From Acidobacteriota bacterium (lineage in GTDB: Bacteria; Acidobacteriota; Terriglobia; Terriglobales; Acidobacteriaceae): DNA of 17,822 bases. The DNA is taken from positions 1-17,822 of the forward strand of contig JAJZIF010000025.1 of the NCBI GenBank assembly GCA_021810735.1, read 5' to 3'. The position numbers and the translations under genes were made by a program. Positions 6,531 through 14,856 of the stretch are shown here, piece by piece. The notes under the pieces are model-generated. The model did not search any database. It was not told the DNA's origin and saw only the letters and a list, made by a program, of their open reading frames with translations. Numbering within the stretch: position 1 is the first letter of the stretch; the number at the start of each line of letters is the position of its first letter.

Positions 6531-8213
6531 ATGAAATTCTCCTTTCCTTTTCGTATTACAGCCGCTGCGGCCGTCCTTTCCCTTTGCGCGGCCTTCGGCG
6601 CCATGGCTTCGGCGCAGTCCGCGGCCCAATCCACTATCCACCCCGGCAAAACCCCCGCCCCGCGGCCCGAAGCGCCGCCACCCCACACGAAGGCCGCGGC
6701 AAAAAAGCCGGACTCCGTCATCACGGCCCAGCAGGCGAAAGAGCTCTTCGCTTCTGTCGACCAGATCATGCGGTTCGACTCCCGCGATTCCGGCCTCCCC
6801 ATCAAGCACCCGGTCAAGCGCAAGCTCACCACGCGCGCCGATGTCGAGAAATACCTCGAGTCCAAACTGAAAAATGGCAAAGACTCCAAACGCATGATGC
6901 GCTCCGCCATCATCCTCAAAAAATTCGGACTCCTGCCTCAAAACTTCGACCTCGGCCCGTTCATGGTCAAGCTCCTCAAGGAGCAAATCGCCGGTTACTA
7001 CGACAGCAAAACCAAAACCGTCTATATGCTCAACTGGATCGCCCCAAAGGAGCAGAAACCCGTCCTTGCCCACGAACTCATGCACGCCTTGCAGGATCAG
7101 TACGTAAACCTGCAGAAATGGGGCAATAAGTCCCTCGACGGCATCTCCCGCAACGTCACTCAGGACAACCGCCATATTCGCGTCGACGAAGACGATACGG
7201 CACGGCAGGCAGTCCTCGAAGGCCAGGCCATGGTTACCTACATCGATTACGCCCTGGCTCCCCACGGCATCAGCATCGCCCAGAACCCGGACTTTATCCT
7301 CAACCACTTGAGCGATCTCACCGACGATACCAAGGGCTCGCCCGTCATGGCCAGCGCTCCGCGCGTGCTCCGTGAATCGCTCATCTTCCCTTACCGCGAA
7401 GGCCTTCGCTTCGAAATCGAGCTGCTCCGCGACGAAGGCAAACGGGGCGCCTTTGCCGATACCCTCAACAACCCTCCATCCAGCACCTATCAGGTAATGG
7501 ACCCCGCGGCCTATGAGAGCCACGCAAAAGTGCCCGTGCTCACTTTGCCCAACGTCCACCCTCTGCTCGACCGCAACTATAGACCTTATGACGTTGGCGT
7601 CATGGGCGAGCTCGACGCGCGCATGCTCCTCCAGCTCACCACCAGCGACAGCGCCGCCAATCGGATTGCCTCACATTGGGACGGCGGCATCTACTTCGTC
7701 GCCCAAAAGAAGCACGCCGCAAACAAGAACTCAACCGCATCCGTAGCGCTCTTCTACCTCTCGCACTGGAGAAACCGAGGCGCTGCCCGGCTCTTTGCAA
7801 AAAACTATGAAGCGGAAGTCTTGAAGAAATACCCGCATTCCGCGCTGCAATCCGGCGCGACAACCGATGATCACGTCTACACGACTGACCAGGGCCCGGT
7901 ACTCATCACCATCAGCGGGCGATACGTTTTTGTGAGCGAAAGCTTTCCCCTCAACACGGCGCGCAAGCTCAATTTCATGCTTCTCGGCGCGCAGCACGCG
8001 CTCGCCGGCGAGGAAACAGCCGCTTACCAACCTGCATACCCTGACCTGACCGGCGCCCTGAGCGACTTCGCGCAGCGGGCTGGCATCCTGCGCACGGCGC
8101 CTCCGCCCGCCGGCGCCTTTTCGTACCTGCAAGACCGCCGCTCACGCGGCATTTATACTGACATTTCTGTGGAGTCCCATCCTTGGAGCAACGAATGCAA
8201 CAGGCAGAAGTAG
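6531..8213 (+). CDS. Secreted HExxH zinc metalloprotease-like protein
   Basis: The protein is 560 residues from ATG 6531, which begins a clear signal peptide (MKFSFPFRIT, an Ala/Leu core, and a likely cut near ASAQ at 26-29). CAGGA lies nine bases upstream. A Pro/Lys/Ala-rich segment follows to about residue 65. The zinc motif VLAHELMHALQDQY has His181, Glu182 and His185, and a Glu in AVLEGQAMVTY (Glu230) lies 45 residues on, the spacing of a gluzincin third ligand. KEQIAGYYDSKTKTVYMLN just before the motif is typical of such catalytic domains. The C-terminal 250 residues are mixed alpha/beta with no recognised domain (GPVLITISGRYVFVSESF near the end). Zinc binding and an extracytoplasmic location are well supported; the peptide substrate is unknown. 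Its last 19 bases overlap mtnP in another frame. Confidence 0.82.
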   Translation: MKFSFPFRITAAAAVLSLCAAFGAMASAQSAAQSTIHPGKTPAPRPEAPPPHTKAAAKKPDSVITAQQAKELFASVDQIMRFDSRDSGLPIKHPVKRKLTTRADVEKYLESKLKNGKDSKRMMRSAIILKKFGLLPQNFDLGPFMVKLLKEQIAGYYDSKTKTVYMLNWIAPKEQKPVLAHELMHALQDQYVNLQKWGNKSLDGISRNVTQDNRHIRVDEDDTARQAVLEGQAMVTYIDYALAPHGISIAQNPDFILNHLSDLTDDTKGSPVMASAPRVLRESLIFPYREGLRFEIELLRDEGKRGAFADTLNNPPSSTYQVMDPAAYESHAKVPVLTLPNVHPLLDRNYRPYDVGVMGELDARMLLQLTTSDSAANRIASHWDGGIYFVAQKKHAANKNSTASVALFYLSHWRNRGAARLFAKNYEAEVLKKYPHSALQSGATTDDHVYTTDQGPVLITISGRYVFVSESFPLNTARKLNFMLLGAQHALAGEETAAYQPAYPDLTGALSDFAQRAGILRTAPPPAGAFSYLQDRRSRGIYTDISVESHPWSNECNRQK

Positions 8214-9058
8214 GAATCATCGGTGGCAGCGGGCTGTATGCCATGCCGGGTTTAACGAACGTGCACGAAGTAGCCGTCGAGACGCCCTTTGGCTCGCCGA
8301 GCGATGCCTTCGTGCTGGGCGACCTCGACGGTCTCAAGGTCGCGTTTCTTGCAAGGCATGGACGCGGACACCGCATCCTGCCTTCGGAACTCAACTTCCG
8401 CGCCAATATCTTCGCCATGAAGAAGCTCGGCGTGGAGCGAATTCTCTCCGTTTCCTCCGTTGGCTCGCTCAAGGAACCGCACAAACCCACCGATTTCATC
8501 ATCCCAAATCAGTTCATTGATCGAACCTCCCATCGCGAATCTACCTTCTTCGGCGAAGGACTCGTAGCCCATGTTGCATTCGGCGATCCGGTCTGCGCTC
8601 CCACGGCTCATGCCCTCATGGAGGCCTGCCGTAAGGAAAACGTCGTCGGAAAACTCGGCGGAACCTATGTGTGCATGGAAGGCCCCCAATTCTCCACCCG
8701 CGCCGAGTCCAATCTCTACCGCAGCTGGAACGCGGACGTCATCGGCATGACAAACCTGCAGGAAGCAAAGCTCGCTCGCGAAGCTGAAATCTGCTACGCC
8801 ACCCTGGCCATGGTCACCGATTACGACTGCTGGCACGAGAGCTATGAAGCCGTCACCGTTGATCAGATCATCCAGGTCATGCACAAGAACGTCGCCAATG
8901 CCAGCCGCGTGCTTCGCACATCTTTGAAGCTGCTGCCCAGGCAGCGCGACTGCGCCTGCAAGGACGCCCTCTCGCATGCCATCCTCACCAGCCGAGAGGC
9001 CATCCCTCCGGCCACCCGCGAAAAGCTCGACCTCATCGTCGGACGGGTTCTCAAGTAA
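8195..9058 (+). CDS. mtnP: S-methyl-5'-thioadenosine phosphorylase
   Basis: MtnP cleaves methylthioadenosine with phosphate to adenine and 5-methylthioribose 1-phosphate, salvaging a by-product of polyamine and AdoMet metabolism. The N-terminus VGIIGGSGLY carries the phosphate-site Gly-Gly-Ser. RHGRGHRILPSELNFRANI and SSVGSLKE are family blocks. GTYVCMEGPQFSTRAES and MTNLQEAKLAREAEICYATLAMVTDYDCW match MTA phosphorylases, with Asp-Tyr-Asp in the purine site rather than the Asn of purine nucleoside phosphorylases. I chose ATG 8195 (287 residues) because GGAG at 8185-8188 lies six bases upstream. A TTG at 8183 is in frame but overlaps that RBS. It overlaps the metalloprotease end by 19 bases and leads into the PfkB kinase after 13 bases. 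Confidence 0.95.
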   Translation: MQQAEVGIIGGSGLYAMPGLTNVHEVAVETPFGSPSDAFVLGDLDGLKVAFLARHGRGHRILPSELNFRANIFAMKKLGVERILSVSSVGSLKEPHKPTDFIIPNQFIDRTSHRESTFFGEGLVAHVAFGDPVCAPTAHALMEACRKENVVGKLGGTYVCMEGPQFSTRAESNLYRSWNADVIGMTNLQEAKLAREAEICYATLAMVTDYDCWHESYEAVTVDQIIQVMHKNVANASRVLRTSLKLLPRQRDCACKDALSHAILTSREAIPPATREKLDLIVGRVLK

Positions 9059-9071
9059 AGGAAGTTCATAC

Positions 9072-10007
9072 ATGTCGATTCTCGTCGTAGGCAGCGTAGC
9101 ATTTGACTCCATCGAAACCCCTGCAGGCCGCGCCGAACGCTGCCTCGGCGGCGCAGCCACTCATTTCTCGCTCGCAGCCAGCTATTTCACCGACGTTCGC
9201 ATCATCGCCGTCGTCGGCGAAGACTTCACCGAAGAAAACGAGGCTGTCCTCAAACGCAGGGGAATCGACACCCGCGGCATCGAGCACGCCCCAGGAAAAA
9301 GCTTCTTCTGGAGCGGCGCCTATGGCAGCAATCTCAACGAGGCCCAGACGCGCGCGACGGAACTCAACGTCTTCGAAAGGTTTTCCCCCAAGATTCCTGC
9401 TCCATATCAGGATTCCGAGTTTCTCTTCCTCGCAAACATCGATCCCGTCCTGCAGGCTGACGTCCGCGGCAAGATGCCGAATGTCCGCATGGTCTGCGGC
9501 GACACCATGAATTACTGGATCAACGGCCACGCAGACAATCTCGCAAAGGTCTTGCCCGGCCTCGACGCGCTGCTCATCAACGACACCGAAGCGAAGATGC
9601 TCGGAAAAGATACCAACCTTGTGCGCGCGGCCAGAAACGTTCTCGAAATGGGCCCCAGAACGCTCATCGTGAAGCACGGCGAATACGGCGCAAGCGCATT
9701 CTTTAGCGAAAAGTCCTTCTCCTCTCAGGAAAACCATGTCGCCATCCCATTCCGTGCGCCGGCCATGCCGCTCGCGGAAGTTGTCGATCCCACCGGCGCC
9801 GGGGACTCCTTTGCCGGCGGCTTCTTCGGCTACATCGCCTCGCAGCCCGATCTGACACCTGCTGTCTTCAAGAAGGCATTGTTCTATGGTGGCGTCATGG
9901 GCTCCTTCGCGGTCGAGCGCTTCGGTACCGAACGGCTCGCGCAGCTTGATCCCAAAGAGATCGAGGAACGGTTTGAAACCCTCCGCCAACTCTCGCACCT
10001 CGACTGA
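9072..10007 (+). CDS. PfkB-family carbohydrate/nucleoside kinase
   Basis: This 311-residue ribokinase-fold kinase transfers phosphate from ATP to a sugar or nucleoside hydroxyl. It shows the N-terminal strand ILVVGSVAFDSI, the di-glycine sugar-lid region CLGGAATHFSLAAS (Gly26-Gly27), LLINDTEAKML, TLIVKHGEYGA and the PfkB signature DPTGAGDSFAGGF (Asp239 to the catalytic base Asp245). The start ATG has AAAGGAAG about nine bases upstream. The gene follows mtnP by 13 bases, which suggests linkage to nucleoside or ribose salvage; adenosine or another nucleoside is a plausible substrate. That is inference, because PfkB substrate specificity cannot be read reliably by eye. Its end overlaps the start of the next gene by 35 bases. 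Confidence 0.9.
   Translation: MSILVVGSVAFDSIETPAGRAERCLGGAATHFSLAASYFTDVRIIAVVGEDFTEENEAVLKRRGIDTRGIEHAPGKSFFWSGAYGSNLNEAQTRATELNVFERFSPKIPAPYQDSEFLFLANIDPVLQADVRGKMPNVRMVCGDTMNYWINGHADNLAKVLPGLDALLINDTEAKMLGKDTNLVRAARNVLEMGPRTLIVKHGEYGASAFFSEKSFSSQENHVAIPFRAPAMPLAEVVDPTGAGDSFAGGFFGYIASQPDLTPAVFKKALFYGGVMGSFAVERFGTERLAQLDPKEIEERFETLRQLSHLD
9964..9967 (+). promoter_or_regulatory. Ribosome binding site supporting a TTG start for the membrane protein
   Basis: AGGA inside the PfkB-kinase coding sequence lies five bases before TTG 9973. No ATG starts this frame between 9886 and the first membrane helix, so this site decides the start. Confidence 0.55.
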
Positions 10008-11631
10008 CCAGCTCAACGCGGCAGAACTGCGGCAGGAAACCATCTTCGTAGCTCTGCTCGCGGCGCTGGCCTCCGTGTTGGCCTTCGCCTATTGCTTCCC
10101 GCACGGCATGGTCCTGCTCTATGGCGATGCGGTCGCGCACCTCGGCATCGCCCGCCGCCTCACTGACTCGCTCAATCCTGGCATCCGTCAGCTCGGTTCG
10201 GTGTGGCTGCCCCTGCCTCACCTCCTCATGGCGCCCTTTGCCATGAAGTTGACCTGGTGGCAAAACGGAATGGCCGGCGCCATCCCGTCTATGGCGTTTT
10301 ACCTGCTCAGCGTCATTGGGCTTTACCGTCTGGCTCGCATCTGGCTCAACCCCTCCATGTCCGCCGTCGCCGTTGCCTTCTTTGGACTCAACCCCGGCCT
10401 GCTTTACATGCAGACCACTGCCATGACTGAACCTCTGTATCTGGCTGAAATTGTCTGGGGTGTCCTCCTCATGGTCGAAACCGGCCGTGCCCTGGCCGCA
10501 GGCAACATCTCCGCCGCGTCGCGCCGCATCATTGCCGTCACTTTCATCCTCGTCGCAGCCGTCCTCACCCGTTACGATGGATGGGTATTCGCTTGCATCG
10601 GGTGGTTCATCGTCGCCGGCTTCATGTGGCGAACCCGCGCGTGGAACTCTCGCGCTGGCGGCGCGTTCGCTTTCTTTTCCACCGCGCTTCTCGCCGCGCC
10701 ATGGTCATGGTTCCTCTGGAACGCCCGCCAGTTCGGCGACTGGCTCTATTTCGCCCGCGGACCCTATTCTGCTAAGGCGATTGCTGCGCGCACCACTCCG
10801 CCCGGTGCGCCCCACTATCCCGGCTGGCACAGCCCCTGGATCTCGCTGCTCTACTATCTCAAAGCTGCCGAACTCGGCATGGTTTCCATGCCACTCGCCG
10901 ATACGCTGCTCACCATCAGCATCCTGGGAACTCTCTGCGCCCTCTGGTTCTGGCGCGGAAAACAAATCCTTCCGCTGCTGCTGCTCTGGATGCCTGTGCC
11001 GTTCTACGCATTTTCGGTCGCTTACGGTTCGGTCCCCATTTTTCTCCCGGTCTGGCCGCCGCACTCGTACTACAACACCCGCTATGGCATGGAAATGCTG
11101 CCCACCTTCGCGCTCTTCGTCGCCTTCTTTTTCGCCGCTGTCCTGCGCTGGACGCAAGAACATCGCCCCGCAATGACCCCGTTCGTCACCGCAGCGGCCC
11201 TGTCTCTCGTGCTCCTTGACTGTGCCGCCCAAATCCACTCCGGCCCTCTCGTGCTGGCCGAAGCCCGCGCCAACTCGCGCACACGCATCCCGTACGAAAA
11301 GGCCTACGCCCGCGCCCTCGATGCCCTTCCGCCTTACGGACAGATCCTGGCCTACACTTCCGCACACGTCGGCGCATTCCAGATGGCAGGAATCCCCCTG
11401 CGGCGCACCATCAACGAAACCGACTACCACCGCTGGAATGCGGCCCTTAGGCATCCCTCGCTCGCAGCGCCGTTCATCATCGCGACTGACGGTGATCCGG
11501 TCTACAAGGCCATCCAGAAGCACCCAGGCGGCCTGCTAAGCCTCGACGTCATTTGCGCCATGGGCCAGCCCTGCGCGCACTTCTACCGTTCGACGCGCGT
11601 CGGCCTGGATGGTAGCATCACCGCAAAGTAA
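9973..11631 (+). CDS. Polytopic GT-C-like membrane glycosyltransferase
   Basis: From the TTG at 9973 the protein is 552 residues, with a short cytoplasmic N-tail and about 10-12 membrane helices (for example TIFVALLAALASVLAFAY, AIPSMAFYLLSVIGLY, IIAVTFILVAAVLT, ILPLLLLWMPVPFYAF, MLPTFALFVAFFFAAVL). The first extracytoplasmic loop has LLYGDAVAHLGIARRL with Asp52, placed where GT-C enzymes (PMT, ArnT and relatives) carry a catalytic acidic residue. LTRYDGWVFA in a later helix is also typical. The final 130 residues are soluble. GT-C enzymes move a sugar from a polyprenyl-phosphate donor onto lipid, polymer or protein outside the membrane. Donor and acceptor are unknown here. An ATG at 9886 would force a long, unlikely N-terminus overlapping the kinase. 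dapF follows after 50 bases. Confidence 0.78.
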   Translation: MKPSANSRTSTDQLNAAELRQETIFVALLAALASVLAFAYCFPHGMVLLYGDAVAHLGIARRLTDSLNPGIRQLGSVWLPLPHLLMAPFAMKLTWWQNGMAGAIPSMAFYLLSVIGLYRLARIWLNPSMSAVAVAFFGLNPGLLYMQTTAMTEPLYLAEIVWGVLLMVETGRALAAGNISAASRRIIAVTFILVAAVLTRYDGWVFACIGWFIVAGFMWRTRAWNSRAGGAFAFFSTALLAAPWSWFLWNARQFGDWLYFARGPYSAKAIAARTTPPGAPHYPGWHSPWISLLYYLKAAELGMVSMPLADTLLTISILGTLCALWFWRGKQILPLLLLWMPVPFYAFSVAYGSVPIFLPVWPPHSYYNTRYGMEMLPTFALFVAFFFAAVLRWTQEHRPAMTPFVTAAALSLVLLDCAAQIHSGPLVLAEARANSRTRIPYEKAYARALDALPPYGQILAYTSAHVGAFQMAGIPLRRTINETDYHRWNAALRHPSLAAPFIIATDGDPVYKAIQKHPGGLLSLDVICAMGQPCAHFYRSTRVGLDGSITAK

Positions 11632-11681
11632 CCAGAATTCCCGGCCCTTCGGCATGGAGCCCCTTTTATGGAGAAAGATCG

Positions 11682-12479
11682 ATGAAATTTGTAAAAGCGC
11701 ATGCCTGCGGCAACGACTTCTTAATCGTCGAGGAAGACTGCGAAATCGATCAGGCCATCGCCCTCTGCCGCCGACACACCGGCATTGGCGCGGATGGCGT
11801 CGAGGTGCTGGAAAAGACAGGTGAACGCGCGGGCCGCATCCGGCTCATCAACGCAGACGGCTCCATCGCGGAAATTTCCGGTAACGGTACCCGTTGCGTC
11901 GCCGCATGGATGGCCCACACCAGCCACGCCGCCGCCGGCGATCTCATCCATCTTGAAACCGATGCCGGCCCCCGAACCTGTCGCGTTGTTGCCGCCAACA
12001 GCCCGCATTTCCAGATGGCTTCCGCCATGGGGATCCCCACCATGCGTCACGCCATGGTCATGCTGCCGCAGGGCCTCGCCGTCGAAGGCTACGTAGTCAA
12101 CACCGGCAATCCGCACTTCGTGCTCTTTGCCGACGATGACGACTTTGAGGTCCACGGCCTCGACTGGCGCTCGGTCGGCAAGGCAATTTGTTTCCATCCC
12201 GACTTTCCCGCGCAAACCAACGTCGAATTTGTACGCGTACTCGCTACAAATACCATCGCAATCCGCATCTTTGAGCGCGGCGTCGGACCCACTACGTCTT
12301 CCGGAACCGGCACCTGTGCCGGCGCTGTCGCCAGTATCGCTTCAGGACGCGCCGCTTCGCCCCTCACCGTCATTGCAGAAGGCGGCGAGCAATCCGTCGC
12401 CTGGTCCGGCGAAGGATCTGAAATCACACTCACGGGACCGGCGGAAATCATCTGCACCGGAGAGGCGTTCCTTGGCTGA
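11682..12479 (+). CDS. dapF: Diaminopimelate epimerase
   Basis: DapF interconverts LL- and meso-2,6-diaminopimelate, the last step before the meso-DAP used in peptidoglycan and in lysine synthesis. It is a PLP-independent two-base racemase. The two catalytic cysteines are present: Cys72 in ISGNGTRCVAAW and Cys212 in SSGTGTCAGAVAS. Other family blocks are FVKAHACGNDFL, CRRHTGIGADGVEVL, INADGS, NTGNPHFVLF and NVEFVRV. At 265 residues it is slightly short of the usual 270-280 but complete. The start ATG has GGAGAAAG about eight bases upstream. The stop TGA (12477-12479) overlaps the first codons of the LD-carboxypeptidase, indicating translational coupling in a murein module. Confidence 0.96.
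   Translation: MKFVKAHACGNDFLIVEEDCEIDQAIALCRRHTGIGADGVEVLEKTGERAGRIRLINADGSIAEISGNGTRCVAAWMAHTSHAAAGDLIHLETDAGPRTCRVVAANSPHFQMASAMGIPTMRHAMVMLPQGLAVEGYVVNTGNPHFVLFADDDDFEVHGLDWRSVGKAICFHPDFPAQTNVEFVRVLATNTIAIRIFERGVGPTTSSGTGTCAGAVASIASGRAASPLTVIAEGGEQSVAWSGEGSEITLTGPAEIICTGEAFLG
12459..12465 (+). promoter_or_regulatory. Ribosome binding site supporting a TTG start for the LD-carboxypeptidase
   Basis: GGAGAGG, close to a full Shine-Dalgarno sequence, lies six bases before TTG 12472 and inside the 3' end of dapF. It decides the start in favour of TTG over any far-upstream ATG in this frame. Confidence 0.7.
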
Positions 12480-13413
12480 GCGGCGGCCCATCCTCAAGCC
12501 ACGCGCGCTCGCGCCCGATGCGCGCATCGCCATCATTGCACCTGCCAGCAGCGCCAGGGAAGAACGCCTCACCGCCGGCATCGCCGCCCTCCAGAACCGC
12601 GGCTTCCGCGTCGCTCTGGCCACGCACGCCAACGGCAAACACGCGCCCTACTTTTCCGCCTCCGTCGAAAATCGCCTCCGCGACCTCACCGAATCCTTCG
12701 CCAACCCAGAGGTGGATGCCATATTTTGTATCCGTGGTGGTTACGGAAGCAATTACCTGCTCCCCAATTTACCACTCCATCAGATACAAACTCATCCCAA
12801 ACCGTTTTTCGGCTATAGCGACCTCACCGCTGTGCAGACCTGGCTCCTCGATCAGACCGGCCTCGTCGCTTTTCACGGCCCCATGGTCGCGGCTGACTTC
12901 GACCGTCCTGCTGGCATCGACGACCCCAGCTTCCACGCCGCCATCACTGGCGGTCTCGTGCATGCAGGCCCTGATCAGGGCCTGCGCACATTGCGTCCCG
13001 GCGCAGCCCGCGGCGTCGTCTATGGCGGCTGCCTCAGCATCCTCACTGCCTCGCTCGGAACTCCTTACGCGCCGCAGACGGAAGGCAAGCTTCTCTTCCT
13101 CGAAGACGTCGCCGCTAAGCCCTACCAGGTCGACCGAATGCTCCGGCAAATGATCCTTGCCGGAAAATTCGAGGGCGTCCAGGGTTTCATCTTCGGCGAA
13201 ATGCTCGACTGCGTTTCCCCCGGCGCCGAATCCGATCTCATCGAACGCGTCATACTGGATGTGCTGGCGGACTTTCACGTGCCCATTGCATTCGGCTTGC
13301 GCTCCGGCCATGTTTCGCGCGGCAACGTCACGCTGCCATTCGGCATCGAGGCCGAGCTGCAACTCGCAGCAGAACCCACACTCCAATATCTCGAACCGGC
13401 GGTCTTGGTCTAA
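12472..13413 (+). CDS. ldcA: Murein LD-carboxypeptidase (S66 family)
   Basis: LdcA removes the terminal D-Ala from the L-Ala-gamma-D-Glu-meso-DAP-D-Ala tetrapeptide during peptidoglycan recycling in the cytoplasm. The S66 Ser-Glu-His triad is visible: Ser116 in FFGYSDLTAVQ, Glu211 in LLFLEDVAAKPYQVDRM and His280 in GLRSGHVSRGN. The spacing is close to that of Pseudomonas aeruginosa LdcA. IAIIAPASS, IFCIRGGYGSNYLLP and GPMVAADF are further family blocks. The length is 313 residues from TTG 12472, backed by the strong RBS at 12459-12465; the protein then begins MAERRPILKPRALAPDARI. It overlaps dapF by eight bases and precedes mpl by six. MccF-like self-immunity proteins share the fold, but the dapF/mpl neighbours favour recycling. 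Confidence 0.92.
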   Translation: MAERRPILKPRALAPDARIAIIAPASSAREERLTAGIAALQNRGFRVALATHANGKHAPYFSASVENRLRDLTESFANPEVDAIFCIRGGYGSNYLLPNLPLHQIQTHPKPFFGYSDLTAVQTWLLDQTGLVAFHGPMVAADFDRPAGIDDPSFHAAITGGLVHAGPDQGLRTLRPGAARGVVYGGCLSILTASLGTPYAPQTEGKLLFLEDVAAKPYQVDRMLRQMILAGKFEGVQGFIFGEMLDCVSPGAESDLIERVILDVLADFHVPIAFGLRSGHVSRGNVTLPFGIEAELQLAAEPTLQYLEPAVLV

Positions 13414-13419
13414 GCAGAT

Positions 13420-14853
13420 ATGTCTGAAGTCAAACACATCCATCTCATCGGAATCTGTGGAACAGCTATGGCCTCCCTCGCCGGCCTCCTCCAGCAGAAA
13501 GGTCATCGCATCACCGGCTCCGACCAGGCGGCCTACCCGCCCATGTCCGAACTGCTGCACAGCCTCGGCATTTCCATCATGGAGCCATTCTCCGAATCGA
13601 ACCTCCAGCCCCATCCCGATCTCGTCATCGTCGGCAACGCCATTTCGCGCGGCAACGTCGAGGTTGAGTACATGCTCGACCGCAAGCTGCGCTTCACCTC
13701 CATGGCCGCCGTCATTCAGGAAGAATTCTTGCGCGGCCGTTCTTCGCTCGTCATCGCCGGCACGCACGGCAAAACCACCACGACCAGTATGCTCGCATGG
13801 ATCTACGAAGTGGCCTCCCGGCGCGATCCCCGGTGGAAGCCATCCTTCCTCATCGGCGGCGTAGCCGAGAACTTCGGCACCAGCTACCAGTACCAGCCCG
13901 GCAACCTCTTTCTCATGGAAGGCGACGAGTATGACACCGCCTTCTTCGACAAGGGCCCCAAGTTCATGCACTACTTCCCCGACGCGTTGATTCTCACGCA
14001 CGTCGAGTTCGACCACGCAGACATTTACCGCGACCTCCAGGCCGTCAAAATCGCCTTCCAGCGGCTCGTGAACCTCGTGCCCCGGCACGGCCGCATCATC
14101 GCCTTTGACGACTCACTCCATCTGCGCGACTGTGTCCAGCGCGCCTTCTGCCCCGTGGAGTTCTACGGGGCGAAGTCGGGCTCGGACTGGCAGGTCACCA
14201 ACCTGCGCCAGAAGGGCCGCCAAATGCAGTGGTCCGTATTGCGCCATGGCCGACCCTGGGCAGAGCTGGAAATGAACCTCGCAGGCCGGCACAACGCCTT
14301 CAACGCAACAGCCGCAGCCGCACTCGCCGCCGGGCAAGACATTCCCGTCGAAGCCATTCAGGAAGCGCTGGCATCCTTCCGCAGCGTGAAACGCCGCCTC
14401 GAAGTCCGGGCTGAGGTCAACGGCATCACCATCATCGACGACTTTGCTCACCACCCCACCGCCATCCGCGAAACGCTGCGCGCGCTGCGCGGCGCCTATC
14501 CGGAATCACGCCTCTGGGCCGTGCTTGAGCCACGTTCCAACACCCTCCGCCGCAATGTCTTCGAACAGGAACTCATCGAAAGCCTCGCCCTCGCTGACCG
14601 TGTCCTCATCGCCGAGGTCTTCAAGAGCCAGGCTGTGCCCGAAGCAGAACGCCTGCAACCCGAGCGCGTCATCGAAGGTCTCATGGCACAACGCAAGCCC
14701 GCACAACTCATCCCAAACGTGCCCGCCATCATCGACGCCATCACATCCGAAGCACGTCCCGGCGACGTCATAGCCATCCTATCGAATGGTGGATTCGACG
14801 GAATCTACGAAAAGCTGCCGCAGGCGCTTGATCATCGCGGCAATCACGGCTGA
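13420..14853 (+). CDS. mpl: UDP-N-acetylmuramate:L-alanyl-gamma-D-glutamyl-meso-diaminopimelate ligase
   Basis: Mpl reattaches recovered murein tripeptide to UDP-MurNAc using ATP, bypassing MurC, MurD and MurE. The N-terminal Rossmann domain starts HIHLIGICGTAMASLAGLLQQKGH. The ATP loop is AGTHGKTTTTSM (residues 113-124, Lys118). EGDEYDTAFFDKGPKF and LTHVEFDHADIY are hallmarks that separate Mpl from MurC. The C-terminal Mur-ligase domain includes NGITIIDDFAHHPTAIRETLRALR and EPRSNTLRRN. At 477 residues it is slightly longer than the Escherichia coli enzyme. The ATG is six bases after ldcA with only a weak RBS, so coupling is likely. Together with ldcA it makes a two-step tetrapeptide reuse route. 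Confidence 0.95.
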   Translation: MSEVKHIHLIGICGTAMASLAGLLQQKGHRITGSDQAAYPPMSELLHSLGISIMEPFSESNLQPHPDLVIVGNAISRGNVEVEYMLDRKLRFTSMAAVIQEEFLRGRSSLVIAGTHGKTTTTSMLAWIYEVASRRDPRWKPSFLIGGVAENFGTSYQYQPGNLFLMEGDEYDTAFFDKGPKFMHYFPDALILTHVEFDHADIYRDLQAVKIAFQRLVNLVPRHGRIIAFDDSLHLRDCVQRAFCPVEFYGAKSGSDWQVTNLRQKGRQMQWSVLRHGRPWAELEMNLAGRHNAFNATAAAALAAGQDIPVEAIQEALASFRSVKRRLEVRAEVNGITIIDDFAHHPTAIRETLRALRGAYPESRLWAVLEPRSNTLRRNVFEQELIESLALADRVLIAEVFKSQAVPEAERLQPERVIEGLMAQRKPAQLIPNVPAIIDAITSEARPGDVIAILSNGGFDGIYEKLPQALDHRGNHG

Positions 14854-14856
14854 GCC

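Noticed and set aside
9886..9972. ATG 9886 as the start of the membrane protein
   Set aside because: It would add 29 residues read from inside the kinase gene, giving a Ser/Arg-rich N-terminus with no RBS; TTG 9973 has a well-placed AGGA.
12127..12471. ATG 12127 as the start of ldcA
   Set aside because: The added 115 residues are an out-of-frame reading of dapF; the S66 fold begins just after TTG 12472, which has a strong RBS.
12769..14088. Long open frame on the minus strand (439 codons) opposite ldcA and mpl
   Set aside because: It lies wholly opposite two well-recognised genes, has no RBS, and its translation has no domain character. GC-rich codon use leaves the opposite strand open.
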